Part shown: piece by piece, positions 11,101-22,800 of the stretch
Layout of the letters: every line of letters begins with the position of its first letter
How positions within the stretch are numbered: the stretch's first letter is position 1
Source: Capra hircus
Taxonomy: Eukaryota; Chordata; Mammalia; Artiodactyla; Bovidae
DNA: 64,000 bases
Reading direction: 5' to 3'
Assembly (NCBI RefSeq): GCF_001704415.2
Contig: NC_030811.1
Span: forward strand, 56,471,591 to 56,535,590
The notes under the pieces: model-generated
Told to the model about the DNA's origin: nothing
The model's database searches: none
The model's input: only the letters and a program-made list of their open reading frames with translations
Made by a program: the position numbers and the translations under genes

Positions 11101-11935
11101 ATTGAAGAAATATTTAAGCCTACCAGTTCCCACTTAAAAATCAGAGTATATTGTTAGGTTTTAAACCCTTGGCTATTGTCTTGACTTGATTCATGCTCAA
11201 TAATTTGGAGGAAATTTTTTTAAAAACAGGGTTCCTTTACAACATGTGCAGGGTTTTCTGGCTTTGATGTTAGTCCTTGTTTATAAAGTGGCAGGAAATG
11301 ACCTGGGGCACTGTGCTTAGGGACCCCTCATGTGCATCTGATAGCATCTTGTAAACTCCAGAATGTGAACTCTTGTTCATGATGTGTAACACTGAAATTA
11401 ATAGTTTAATTAAAACACCGCCTATGGTACCATTGGTCTTCCCAGTCTTATTTGCTTTTGTATTCCCATGTCATGCCATTGCCCATCAGAGTGTGTATGA
11501 ATCTTTTTTCTGTCTTGGGAAATAGCATTGGTTATAAATTTACTCCTTACGGTGACCCAGTACTATAGTTTAGTAGTTTTCAGCACTTTCTCCTTTGGCC
11601 ATATTTGGAAGAAGGTCTCACTGAGTCCTCCTGTGAAAAAGTTAATGGGAACCTCAGTTTACCCCAGGTTACACAGTCAAGATTTTAATTTTCATGATGA
11701 AGGCTCTCTTCTGGACTGTTTTTGCCAAGTGATCATTTCTGCCACCATGAACAAGAGAACAGCATAGAATTTTATCTTGAAAAATAGGTCACTTTCTTGA
11801 AAGATGTGTTTTTGAATTGTTTTTTCCTTTTGGTTTTGAAGCCTCTTGGATTATTTAATGTATGAATCACTTCTTCCCTCAGGTAACTGTGAGAGAGCTA
11901 AAACCAAGGTCCCTTACAAAGTACCAGAGATTTGA
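5057..11935 (+). CDS. BUC-like: Bucky ball / Velo1-like protein (germ-plasm / Balbiani body organiser family), spliced CDS
   Basis: Three coding exons join in frame: 5057-5198, 8308-9975 and 11883-11935, about 620 residues (zebrafish Buc is about 640). Splice sites are GTGAGG/TTTCTAG and GTAAGT/CCCTCAG, both phase 1. The N terminus carries the family hallmark RPFFYV at residues 16-21 with a Pro/Tyr/aromatic-rich stretch, then YFPVVLSEY, NRR (78-80) and KDTQTE (105-110), matching the layout of the Buc/Velo1 'BUVE' region. The remainder is polar, Ser/Glu-rich and low complexity, with a 19-residue motif repeated at 296-314 and 364-382 and an acidic cluster at 484-501. No transmembrane segment or enzyme motif is seen. 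In fish and frogs the family nucleates the Balbiani body and germ plasm in oocytes; the mammalian role is unknown to me. No stop or frameshift is seen. The last exon (16 residues) is the least certain part; without splicing, the long exon would stop at 9983. Confidence 0.75.
5394..5611 (-). mobile_element. Bov-tA SINE
   Basis: Antisense copy in the first coding intron of the Buc-like gene. Confidence 0.9.
5900..6720 (-). mobile_element. Old L1 ORF2 fragment
   Basis: Diverged antisense L1 ORF2 sequence. Examples are the segments around 6290-6440 and 'tgtctgaaataaatacagcc' at 6539-6558. It carries a 31-bp SINE micro-insertion at 6581-6611. Confidence 0.6.
6571..6621 (+). mobile_element. 31-bp Bov-tA micro-insertion with 10-bp direct repeats
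   Basis: The internal Bov-tA segment (6581-6611, containing 'ggagaaggaaatggcaaccc') interrupts the L1 remnant. It is flanked by exact copies of TTTGATTATT at 6571-6580 and 6612-6621. Confidence 0.75.
6721..7640. other. Intronic sequence, no recognised feature
   Basis: Part of the intron between the first two coding exons of the Buc-like gene. Short open frames show no protein character. Confidence 0.55.
7640..7812 (-). mobile_element. Old L1 3' fragment
   Basis: Antisense L1 3' sequence ('gtatttgcctttctctgtcc', 'gcctcaagttccagc'). Confidence 0.55.
8308..9975 (+). CDS. BUC-like: Buc-like exon 3 (main coding exon)
   Basis: Acceptor CTCTTTCTAG ends at 8307 and a strong donor GTAAGT begins at 9976. 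It is open for 555 codons (residues 49-603) without interruption. It encodes the end of the N-terminal aromatic region, the KDTQT motif (8478-8492), two DEGIQCD motifs (ending at 9107 and 9311) and the acidic cluster. An ATG at 8265 extends the open frame upstream, but the splice acceptor and the match to exon 2 argue against it as the start. Confidence 0.8.
9976..11882. other. Last intron of the Buc-like gene
   Basis: 1.9 kb with no young SINE or LINE recognised. G-rich stretches at 10160-10400 and 10670-11040 look like remnants of an ancient repeat that I could not name. Confidence 0.55.
11883..11935 (+). CDS. BUC-like: Buc-like terminal coding exon (predicted)
   Basis: Acceptor TTCCCTCAG ends at 11882. 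In the frame set by the phase-1 donor at 9976 it encodes 16 residues (NCERAKTKVPYKVPEI) and stops at TGA 11933-11935. Lys-rich ending. Another frame stays open to 12050 but does not join the upstream exon in phase. Candidate polyA signals AATAAA are at 13091 and 13343, neither convincing. Confidence 0.5.
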
Positions 11936-12046
11936 GGCAGATACCATAGAATTTAGGAAATACCCATCAGCTCTAGAGGTTGGTATTTATCCTGTGTCTA
12001 GTTTGTCTTATGATTTGCTTTTGGGACTTTATTTGGGTTTTCCTAC

Positions 12047-12099
12047 TTGATGCTTGGGTCTGTGCAGTATTAGCTTTGGAGGATAGACCCAAGCATCAA
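12047..12099 (+). other. Perfect 15-bp inverted repeat (hairpin) downstream of the Buc-like stop
   Basis: TTGATGCTTGGGTCT (12047-12061) and its exact reverse complement (12085-12099) enclose a 23-nt loop. It starts 112 bp after the predicted stop, so it would lie in the 3' UTR if the last exon extends that far. Confidence 0.8.
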
Positions 12100-12214
12100 C
12101 ATAAGAGAGTTCTAACTGGGTAACAGACATACCTTGTAAGACCCTAGCTCAGAAGAAGTTTAGAGCCAAAGTTTTTCAATTGTGTGGAATGTTATGATTA
12201 TTTAATTTATAATT

Positions 12215-12320
12215 TATTTTTATACAATTTTAAAGATTACTTTCCATTTACAGTTATTACAAAATATTGGCATCCTCATGTTGTACAATACATCCTTGAG
12301 CCCTGTGGAATGTTGTTTTT
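12215..12320 (-). mobile_element. L1 3' fragment
   Basis: Antisense L1 3' sequence ('tttccatttacagttattac', 'gttgtacaatacatcc'). Confidence 0.5.
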
Positions 12321-13560
12321 ATCCTAGTTTTCACGTTTAATTCCTGCTGCTGTTACCAATAGTATATTGTGGATATATATGGATATATGTGTATATATAT
12401 GGAATTCTGTAAGTTTCCTGGTGGCTTCACCATTAGTGTTCTAATTTAGAGCTAGGTAAATGGAAGCTTAGCATCTCCCTTCAGGGGCCAGCAGCTTGAC
12501 AAGCTTCTTTTCACAATGAGTCTTGGCACTGGGCTACCCTTCCTCACCTAAACCCCTAGTGTTGGTCCAGTGGATTGATGACCTTTTAAAGGTCATTTCT
12601 GCCCTGCAGAGGTCATAAAGGGAAGAATGGTAACTAAGCTTAGGCAAAATGTTCACATCCTTGGCTTTGCCCTAAAAATGGAAACTAAAGATATTGGTAA
12701 TGATTCTGTATATCACATCAGTTACCTGACTTAAAAGAACTGTACTGTTCCATTGTTACTTCTTAGGAAACAAATTGCTGAGTTCCAGCTACAAGAAAAA
12801 GTGAAATATGGCATTATCATGATGGATTAGAACATGAGATCTTTCTTGAACTACTAAAATTATACCAGCAAACAAGAAAATATGACATTATAAAGTTGTG
12901 AATTAAAAGTTGTAAAATAGCAAATAAGTTGGATTTAGAAAGTGTGATTCTTAAGCATCTTCTTCTCCTCTCAAAATGGCCACATTACTCATGACAACCC
13001 TAGTAGAACTGGGTTACCCATGAATAGTTTTGTCTTGTCCTCACCAGGGACCTTGGGATAAAGAGAAAAGGATGGTGGAGCTGAGGACAGAATAAAAAGA
13101 CTTAAGCATTCCATAAAGAGGTTCTGTCCTGGGACTAGAGAGGATGCTGACTCATTGTCTGTATAATGTAGGCCAGGCCTATAGGGTCCGATAGGACACT
13201 GATAGACATGTGGAGGGTAGGTGGTCATGCATTCTTTACTTGCATCTAGTGTCTCCTGAAACAAAGGAAGCTTCAGGCATGTAAGACTTCTTTATACTCA
13301 GACCCAAGGGCCTAGATGGTCAAGAAGTGGATTCAATCTGCCAATAAATGGTGTAGGTTAAATATGACTAGGTACTCAAAAGGTTTGTGTGGCTGAAGAC
13401 TGCCTGGGTTTCTTTGAAAGAAGGTGGCATGGCAGAATTCATGCTGTTCCCGGTATGGCAGGCAGTAGGAATGTTTGTGGTCACTTCAGGGATACATGGA
13501 TGGACTGGCCAATGTTCCCTGTGAGCTGTTTGAACATATCTTTGCTGTGCTTATAACTTC
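12321..13560. other. Intergenic / possible 3' UTR, no recognised feature
   Basis: Contains a short TA-rich tract near 12365-12400. Otherwise no repeat family or gene was recognised. Confidence 0.5.
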
Positions 13561-14340
13561 AATAACCTCAGATATGCAGATGACACCACCCTTATGGCAG
13601 AAAGTGAAGAACCAAAGAGCCTCCTGATGAAAGTGAAAGGGGAGAGTGAAAATGTTGGCTTAAAGCTCAACATTCAGAAAACTAAGATCATGCCATCCGT
13701 TCCCATCATTTCATGGCAAATAGGTGGGGAAACACTGGAAACAGTGGCTGACTTTATTTTGGGGGGCTCCAAAATCACTGCAGATGGTGATTGCAGCCAT
13801 GAAATTAAAAGACACTTACTCCTTGGAAGGAAAGTTATGACCAACCTAGATAGCATATTCAAAAGCAGAGACATTACTTTGCCAACAAAAGTCCGACTAG
13901 TCAAGGCTATGGTTTTTCCAGTAGTCATGTATGGATGTGAGTTGGGCTGTAAAGAAAGCTGAGTGCAGAAGAATGGATGCTTTGAAACTGTGGTGTTGGA
14001 GAAGACTTTTGAGAATCCCTTGGACTGCAAGGAGATCCAACCAGTCCATCCTAAAGATCAGTCCTGGGTGTTCTTTGGAAGGACTGATGTAGCTGAAACT
14101 CGAATACTTTGGCCACCTGATGTGAAGAGCTGACTCATTTGAAAAGACCCTGATGCTGGGAAAGACTGAGGCGGGGAAGACAAGGGGACAACAGAGGATG
14201 AGATGGTTGGATGGCATCACCAACTCATTGGATATGAGTTTAGGTGAACCCCAGGAGTTGGTGATGGACAGGGAGGCCTGGCGTGCTGTGGTTCATGGGG
14301 TCGCAAAGAGTTGGACACAACTGAGCAACTGAACTGAACT
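13561..14340 (+). mobile_element. BovB LINE, 5'-truncated 3' end
   Basis: Begins within the RT domain at the sequence coding LRYADDTTLMAE and runs to the BovB 3' terminus (GAGCAACTGAACTGAACT). Frame breaks are present. It sits in the interval between the Buc-like gene and RP9. Confidence 0.93.
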
Positions 14341-14671
14341 CCCTTATACTAACCCAGAACTGCTAGCTGGTGTAATGAGCATGTAAAAAGTGATAGCAGT
14401 GAGGGCAATGAGACAAGTAAAAGGTAGTGTTTGCAAAGCTGGTCTTTTATTAGAAGGTCTGTGATGGCCTGATTAACTTCTGCTTCAGACCTGCTTAAGT
14501 AACATCAGGAAGAGTTCTGGCCTGTATCCCCAACCCATGGTTGCATAACGTGATCCTCATGTGTCATCAGTGCACTTTGACAACAAGACAAATACAGTAG
14601 CTAACACTCTCCTGGTCATACTCTACATTTCTGAATGGTATTGATTATTGCTATACTCAATATTAAGTAGT

Positions 14672-14768
14672 ATTCTTGCCTGGAGAATCCCCATGGATAG
14701 AGGGGCCTGGCTGGCTACAGCCCATGGAGTCGCAGAGTCGGACAGCTGAGTGGCTGAGCACAGCACAG
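14672..14768 (+). mobile_element. Bov-tA SINE, 3' half
   Basis: Starts within the Bov-A part ('attcttgcctggagaatc') and lacks the tRNA-like head. Confidence 0.75.
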
Positions 14769-15419
14769 TTGTATGGGGACTGGCATTTAATGTACACTAT
14801 TTAATGTATAACTCAGTTTTAACTTAAGATAACCCATTTTGCCCTGTGGTCCCTGTCTCCACTAGCATTCCAAGCCCATCACAACACAACTGAACTACAG
14901 AGGTAGTTGGGGATAGGAATCCAGGAGGTAGGAATGCACTGGTGGGAGTAATGAAGGATTGGGTAGGAAGGGTACAGTAAGCTCGGTTTGCAGATCCTGA
15001 CTCCAGCGGTGTCTTACAGTTTAACTCATTTCTGACACTGTTTGCCTGGAAATGCACGATTTCACATGGTAAGAGCTCAGTTGTGTAGGACTATGCCACA
15101 TGCCTCCTCCACTTCAGGTTCTACTCAAAAGTCAGGTTTTTGCCTGTGCTTCTGCCTTCAACTCGCTGCTTTGGATTCAATTAATTCGCTACATTTCTGA
15201 TTTATTATAAAAGGCTGTAAGTCAGGAATGGCCTGATGGAAGAAAGGCACAGGGCAGAATAGATGGGATGGGAAGCGGCACAGAGCCTCCTTACCTTCTG
15301 CGTGCGTGGCATTCTCCCAGCACCTCTGTGTGTTCACCAACCCAGATGTTCTCTGAGTCCCTCCCTGGGCTTCTATGGAGGCTCCATCATGTAGGCATGA
15401 TTGATTAAATCACTGGCCA

Positions 15420-15790
15420 TTGGTGACTGATTCAACCTCCAGTCCCTCTAATCTTTCCCCACATATGGGTGTGGGACTGCAAGTTCCAGTTCTGTTCAGT
15501 TTGGTTTTCCTGGGAACCAGCCTCTCCCCACATCCTTAGGTGCCTTCCAAAAGTCATCTCATGAACATAAACCCAGATGTTGTGGAAAGGAGTTAGTTAT
15601 GAATCAACAAGACACTCATTTCACTTTTCTGGCTCTGTCATGAATGGAGGACAAGAGACCAAACACAACAGAAGCTGTTCCCATTGCTCTTATCACACAT
15701 GATATCCCAAGGGTTTGGGGAGCTGTGTCCAGAAACTGGACAATGACCAAATACATGTGAGAAATATATTCTGGTCATGTGAGTGATCAG
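15420..15790. repeat. Probable ancient LTR remnant
   Basis: Segments such as 'tgtgggactgcaagttcc' and 'aaaagtcatctcatgaacat' resemble old mammalian ERVL/MaLR-type LTRs. A related but shorter piece lies at about 2735-2850. The family is not resolved. Confidence 0.4.
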
Positions 15791-16229
15791 ATATATATTG
15801 TAAATCACGATAACTGAAGAATGACAAACAGGAAACAACTGAATTGTGATAGAGGAATGGTTACATGATTGTAGTACCTTCAAACCAAGGAATTGTGTGG
15901 CCATTCAGAGCTTGTGGTATGTGTCATATGAAGACACTATACCTATGATGCTGCAATGCAGGATATATTTGCTATTAAACATTATACTGTTCAAACATAA
16001 CATGGAGATCAATGTGTATAGTATTTATACTTAAAAATAAAGCCCTATGCTTGCTTGTGATGTAGGCAGTATTCCTGGAAGACGTCACAAGAAATTGGTA
16101 GCCACAGGGAAAGGGAACTGGGAAGCTGGGGAAGGAAGGAAATAGAAGTTTCATAATTAAACCTTAGGTACCTTTTAAATTTGGAGCATGTGCATGCATT
16201 AAGAAATAAAAAAAGTAAATGCATTTAAA

Positions 16230-16652
16230 AAATAAATAGTGAGCTTTTATTATCCTCAGCAGCAGAGGGAAATCAAGCCTGAGCTCTACACAGGTAGCTC
16301 CACCCTGGAGGTGGAACCTACGGCAGCCCCGGAGGGGAGCTCCTCAGAGTCTCCCTTCATCTGGCCGCCCTGCCCGAGGCATTTCTAAGGAGTTGGGACC
16401 CACAGGGATCAGCAGGGAGGAGCACAAGGGGAAAAGCTCTCCAGCCTGAAGTCAGGCGTGGCCAGAGCTAGCACCTGGCAACACACAACTCACATCCTCC
16501 CTGGAAGGCAGGGGAGAACCTGGGCCTCTACAGCCCCTTCCTCTGGGCGTCTCTCCTGTTCCTCTCCGACTCCGCCTTCCTCCACGGGTCCTCTCATCTT
16601 TGGCCACAGTGTTTGGTTTTTGAGAAGAGAATGTTGAACAAGCCAGGCTCCG
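16230..16652 (-). other. RP9: RP9 3' UTR
   Basis: Runs from the RP9 stop (16653-16655) to the polyA signal AATAAA on the minus strand (16246-16251). Cleavage is expected near 16230. The UTR is comparatively GC-rich. Confidence 0.7.
16246..16251 (-). terminator. RP9: RP9 polyadenylation signal
   Basis: TTTATT on the plus strand is AATAAA on the minus strand, about 400 bp after the RP9 stop codon. Confidence 0.65.
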
Positions 16653-16851
16653 TCATTCTGAGTCTGAACTCTCATTCGACTTGGAAGACTTATGCTTTCG
16701 TTTTTTCTTCTTTTTCTTTTCTTTCTTCTTCTTCTTATGTTTTTCTTTCTTCTTCTTTTTCTTGTGTTTCTCTTTATCTTCTGAAGAACTGGAGCTGCTC
16801 CCATCGTCATCTGATGTTGAATCCTCCAGTAACTGTTTTAACTGTTGTATC
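16653..16851 (-). CDS. RP9: RP9 exon 6 (coding part)
   Basis: The acceptor is GTGTTTAG on the minus strand, ending at 16852. Encodes residues 157-221, the Ser/Asp cluster and the Lys-rich tail ending KSNESSDSE, then TGA at 16655-16653. Confidence 0.96.
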
Positions 16852-19800
16852 CTAAACACATAAGATTGATCAAAGAACCATATTCAACTTAACTTGAAAA
16901 AAATTTTTAGATAAAAATATAAGAACAGTAATGAGGGTGAAAAAATCACAAATTAATCACCTCATTAAAGACAGCATTTATTTTTGTATCTTTTCCCCAT
17001 TCTTGTCTACATCCATGCCTGTTTCACATGACTGTAAGCAGCGTACAAGTCATTTTGTATTCTTTCCATTGTCCTAAGTATTCTGGCATGTTTCCATAGT
17101 CCTTACTTTTATAATTTCTAACAGATTCATACTTTCCTAAATCATTCTCCCGCTGCTCAAGTCCATGCCAGGTAATCTACCTCCTCAACAATTATAATCC
17201 AGCACAAGGAATTATATTCAGTATTCTGTAATAATCTGTAAGGGAAGAGAATCTGAAGAATATATGTGTGTGTATATATTTATATATTGATATATTTCTG
17301 AACTGCTGTGCTGTACTAACACGATACTGCACATCAACTATACGTCACTAAAAAAAAATTAAAACGATTATGATTCAATGCCACCAATTTGAAAACAAAA
17401 CAATATTAAAAAACAACAACAACAACAAAAAAGTTCCTCTTGTTTTTTCACCCTGTCTAGAAATTTAAAAAAAAAGCTCATATCTTTAAAGACCCTAGAA
17501 AAGATAAATGGTAGTTGCCAATACCAACTAACAGTGACACAAGCAAGTCAAGGCTAGGTCAAGCACGATGCTTTAAGTTAACCCAAGGAGAACAGGCTGG
17601 CCTGATCATTCCCTACACATTGGCTTTTTTCAGTGACTACCCCAGTCTTCCAAATATTTCACAGTTTACTAAACTGCTCCTCTAATACTGGGATTTTTAA
17701 ATTTATAAAGTTTCTAGCTTTAATTTTGTAGTTTAAAAGGATATTGTTATCATTAGGACAATCTCACCTTATATCCTTTTCATGTCTTTTATTCTCACGA
17801 ATGATGTCATACATGGGATCTTCATGTGCCTTGAAGGTTAGAGAAGGTTAAGGTTAGGTTTGGCTTCATAGACTGTTAAAATTAAATCCCTCTTTCATGG
17901 AAACAGTTTTTCCCTCCTGTTTGGTGATAATTTTATATTCACCATGTTCTAATCCTTCTTAAGGGCTGCCATCATTTCAAACTCCTAGAGGCTATAAAAA
18001 AGACTTCCCAGCTATACAAATACAGGATATAATTTACCTAGCCTTCATAAGGAGATAAACCATGGCAAAATCATTAAGTACTACTCAAGGTTAGAAATGT
18101 TGAGATTAATTCTATTTGTTCTATATGGAAAGATGATCAAGTGATACTATTAAGCAAACAAGTGAGTTGGAAATGATACATGATTCATTTATAGGTGCAC
18201 AAAAACATACTGTATGTGACCAAAGAGAAATCTAGAAGTATACTCATTAAACTACTTACTACAAATTCCCTCTGAGGAGAGAGGCAAGATTGGACTTGAA
18301 AAATCAATTGTGAAAAACCTTTCTGTAATGTTTCCATTCTGTTAAAATAAGATGAATTTATTCTTATATTTGTATAATTTAAAACTACCTAAATTATTTA
18401 AAAATATGAATACACATAAAATTTCATGGCATGTGAACTATCTTTAAAAATATTATAACATTTTTTACATATCAAAGAAAACATAGAGTAAAAATATCTC
18501 TTACCACCTAGGGATATCCACTGTTAATATTTTAGTGTGCTTCTTCTAGTCATTACTCATATTTCCAAAAAATACATTCATATTATGTATATCAATACAA
18601 CTCTATTCTTTTTCCCTTATGTTTTCATGAATAGCCTCCTATGACATCACATATTCTTTTAAAACATAATTCTCTTCTTAAATAAAGTTCATTTATCTGG
18701 CTGCGTTGGATCTGTTGCGGCACTTGGGAGTCGTCGTTGCAGGTTGCGAGCTTCCCTCTGCCTATGGTGCACAGGCTCAAGTGTGTGGGCTCTGAGGTCG
18801 TGGTATGGGCTTGAGTGCTGTGCAGCAGGTGGGATCTTGGTTCCCCGACCAGGGATTGAACCCATATCCCCTGCGTTGTAAGGCGGATTCTTAATCACTG
18901 TAGTTAACACCAGATACTGTGGCTTAATCACTGGATTACCAGGGAAGTTCTTCAAATGTAATTCTTAAAAGCTGTATGATTTATATGTTGCAGTGAATTA
19001 TGTTGTATATTGGACACCACAGTTGTTTCCTATTTTTCTTCGATTTCTATTTTTTAATCATATAAATAATTCTGAAAGTTAGTCTTATAATTACTTGTGT
19101 ATACTGATGTTCTGTTTTATCCTTAGATCAATTGAGACTTTGAAATTTTAAAAATATGAATATATTTAAGTTTTTGAGATTTATCATCAAATTATCTGTT
19201 AAAGGTACTATAAAAGCTGACATTCTGGGTAGGAGTGATTTATTCAGAATATTTTCTGTAAATTAGTAAAATGAAAATCCAATATTTTAAATATCTTAAA
19301 ATCCTTGTAGAATGTTTATATACCCCAGTTTGACATGCGGATAATCCCAAGTATATCCAGCAACAGCATAGTTAAACTGACCGAAATAGTCATGAATGGT
19401 GAACTAACACCTGGGAGGTGACTGTGTTAAGATAAAGTGACAAGGGACTTCCGTGGTGGCCCAGTGGTTAAGACTCTTGAGTTTTCAATGCAGGGGAGAT
19501 GGGTTTGATCCCTTGTTGGGAAGCTCAGATTCTACACGTCACATGGCTCAGCCAAAAAAAAAAAAGTGAAATGATGGACTGACTTTATTGTCATCCAAAG
19601 AGAGTATATCATTTATACATACTTCTAGTTTATGATATAAAAATATGTAGTCTTTAGACAAAGGCTGAGAAACTAGAATCCTATTCTATTTATGAAATAT
19701 GATTTTTTACATAAGTACAAAAAGACTCACTGAATTGATAAAAATGCCTCTTTGGAAAAGGCAGTGTTCCCAAGGCACAGCAAATATCATTTTAACAAGC

Positions 19801-22800
19801 ATCTTTTTGTTGTTAATAACTAATCTGTCACACAAATTTGATTTAATAGAGATGCAGTTAACACCAGATACTTTGGCTTAAAGTCTTTGGGAATGTATTT
19901 TGTGTGAAACTCCAGTTCACTGGTGACTGCCTGATTCATTGACATTCATCATATCCAGTAAATGTAAATTGACACTCTGGGGTTTTACTTACTACTCTGA
20001 ACTGTTCTAACTTTTGGTTGCCTTTGATAAAGAAAGGGCATTCTTTGTCGCCCGTTCGGTGACCATACCGTTTACAGCGCCAACCTAAAATAAAGACAAA
20101 GGGATATATTTCTTTAAGATAATATATCTTTACTTAATCAAGATAAAGTATCAGTAGATCATGTTAAAGATATTCTTCATTAGATTCCAATTTTAAAAGC
20201 AAGTATAATTAATGAAAAGAGAAACTACTTCCTCAAGTATCCTTTCATTGCAGAGTTTTAGAAGTGAACCAAGTACTTACTAAATAATTCCATGCAAAAA
20301 CCAAAGTGTGATTTTTTTTAAACTGTGCTGTAGGTTGAACTGTGTTATCCCTTTTGCTGTCCCGCTGTGTCCAGTCCTAACCACTAGTACCTCAGAATGA
20401 CCTTACTGGGAGACAGGATTTTTAGAGAGGCCTGGAATACATCCTTTCCACACCAGCCCTCAGAAGGACACCTTGACCTTGGATCATCTGCCTCCAGAAC
20501 TGTGAGACAAGAAACTTCCTGTTTAAGTCATGCAGTCTGTGGGACTTTGCTGCAGCAGAACTAGTAACTACACAGGCATTCAGCAACTCCAGCTAAGGAG
20601 GTCAGGAAGCAGGAAGAGGAATTATAGGTCAGATTAGCCAACTGTGCTCCATGCTGGCAGCTAACGAAAATATGTAGTGACAGGGAAATATTTTCTTCAC
20701 ATTTCAATTTGAGAGTTGGTGGTAGGAAACCACTGGGAAAATAATGAAGTTTAGGGATTCTCTGACCTGCCCCTTCTGCATCTCCCCACTATTTTGAGTT
20801 AGTTCCACCTGGGGAAGAAGAAATGCATTCAATACAAATGCAGACCCCTTCAAACAAATGTGTCTTTATGACAAAAGGAGAAATTTTAAATGCTGTAAAT
20901 TGATGTGCGCTATCAAGAAGGATCCATATGATCTGTGATCAAAACCTCTACTAAAGGAGAGGCAATGCTTGTTACTCAAAGTGTGGTCAGTGGACCAGCA
21001 AGACTAGCATCACCTGGGAGCTTGTCAGAAATAGAGAGTATCAGGCCCACCCCAAGTGTGAGAAACTCTGCTTTAGATAACACTAGGATCATGGAAATAA
21101 TGACAATAGGGTTACGTGTGCATGTATTTTTCCATCTGGGATGGATATAAGTTTTGTGAAGTCTGAAGCTAACATAAATTAAAGAGAAGAAGGGCTCTTT
21201 TGGGGTCGCGGAGAATCTTGACTTGGTAAATTTTACAGAAAGACAGGACTACTGTTGGAATTCCAAAGGCCTTTCGAAGGTGCAAAGAAGGGGTCCTAAA
21301 GCTTAAGCTTCATTAACTTCATGTAAAACTGGTTCTGGTCCAGACTAAACACTTTTAATTTGCCTTTCAATGAAAAGAACAATAAAATGGAAAGTGAAGC
21401 ACTACTAACTACCCCATCAAAGAGGGGAGTGATTTTTAAACTTAATTTTTAAAAAAGGAAATATAATCAGTTTACTACGTGATTCAACTCTGAAAATTAT
21501 AAACACAATGGATTTATTTAATTAAATTTATGATATAACTATTATTGGGGAAATGAGATAAGTAGGGCATGTGTATGAGATGGGATGGAAGAAGACAAAA
21601 GGAGCTGAGTTCTGGTCTCCTACAGTTAGAAATGAGCAGATAACAAGGAAGTCTGAAAAATCAAGGGTCAGGAATGTAATCCTGTTATCTAGATACATGG
21701 GGATAAACTTAAAAATAACCTTTCTAAAAGGCTGAGGTGAGGAGAATGCAGGGAAAGGGAGAAGAACTGCTATTTTAATTGTGTGCATGAAGGATCTCTG
21801 TACAAACAAATGACTTTAAAGGCAGCAGTACCCCTTCTTCAAATGCCATCTTATGCTGGTGTGGTGGATGGTGTGCACACAGCTCCACCTGGTCCAGACC
21901 CACCCTGTGTGGCCCACAGCTCCTCTCAGGTCATCTGGATAAACCTTAACACCACTAATGAGGACTCGCTGAGGTGAGACCCAAGGAGACCCCAGGTGAC
22001 CCAAGGTCACCCCCAATGCATCCTTCGTCCCCCATGGCATTTCTACATGGAATATCCTTTCTGTTATAGGAATATTACTGAAGCATAGACTCTGCAAGCA
22101 GCTACAGTCCTGTGGAAGATCACTGCCCTTGCAGCCAGAAGCCCTGGAGTCAAGGCACTGCTCTGCCACTTACCCTAGACACTGACTAACACATGGAAGG
22201 CGGCTTCCTCATCTGTCGCCTAGAGATCACGCCCTGGCTTCAACAGCATGGTGTGAGAATGAATTAAAAGGAGTGAACTCGTTTGTAAACAGTGGTCTAT
22301 AACTGGCATGAACCGAGTCTGTTACTTGAAACCCTTCCACACTCACACTGCATGACTTTGACTTCTTTCCCGAGTGGCATCCAAAGGCCTTTGGTTGGTG
22401 CGTGGGCCAGAAATTCCCTGGCATGTTCATTGCCTGGGACATCTGGTATACAGTCTTCTGGCTTCGTCTCATCTTCCTGAAAAAGGAAACAGTGTGTAAG
22501 CTCTATGGCAAAAAAAGCGCCAGAGCTCTCCTCCCACCTGCTTGAGAACACAGCACTGCCTGGCTTGCTCATGGGCTGGAGACCCCTATGTCATCACGTT
22601 ATCCTCTAAAGAGCTAGAAAGACAGAGTATAACTGAGAAAGAAAATGGAAGTAACTATTCCAGAAGAGCTAGCTGTACCACAAAAATAAAGTAGCTGTTT
22701 TTGCGAAAAGTTACTAGTGTTTACACAGGGATGATCTGTGAGCTCCAAATTCTAATTCTAGATCACAAAAATTAGATTCTAAGATCACAAAAAATTTTCT

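Noticed and set aside
11862..12050. Alternative 62-codon frame over the last Buc-like exon
   Set aside because: It does not join the phase-1 donor at 9976, and it begins before the splice acceptor.
16490..16863. Arg/Lys-rich minus frame and Phe/Ser-rich plus frames
   Set aside because: Shadow frames of the Lys-codon-rich RP9 exon 6.
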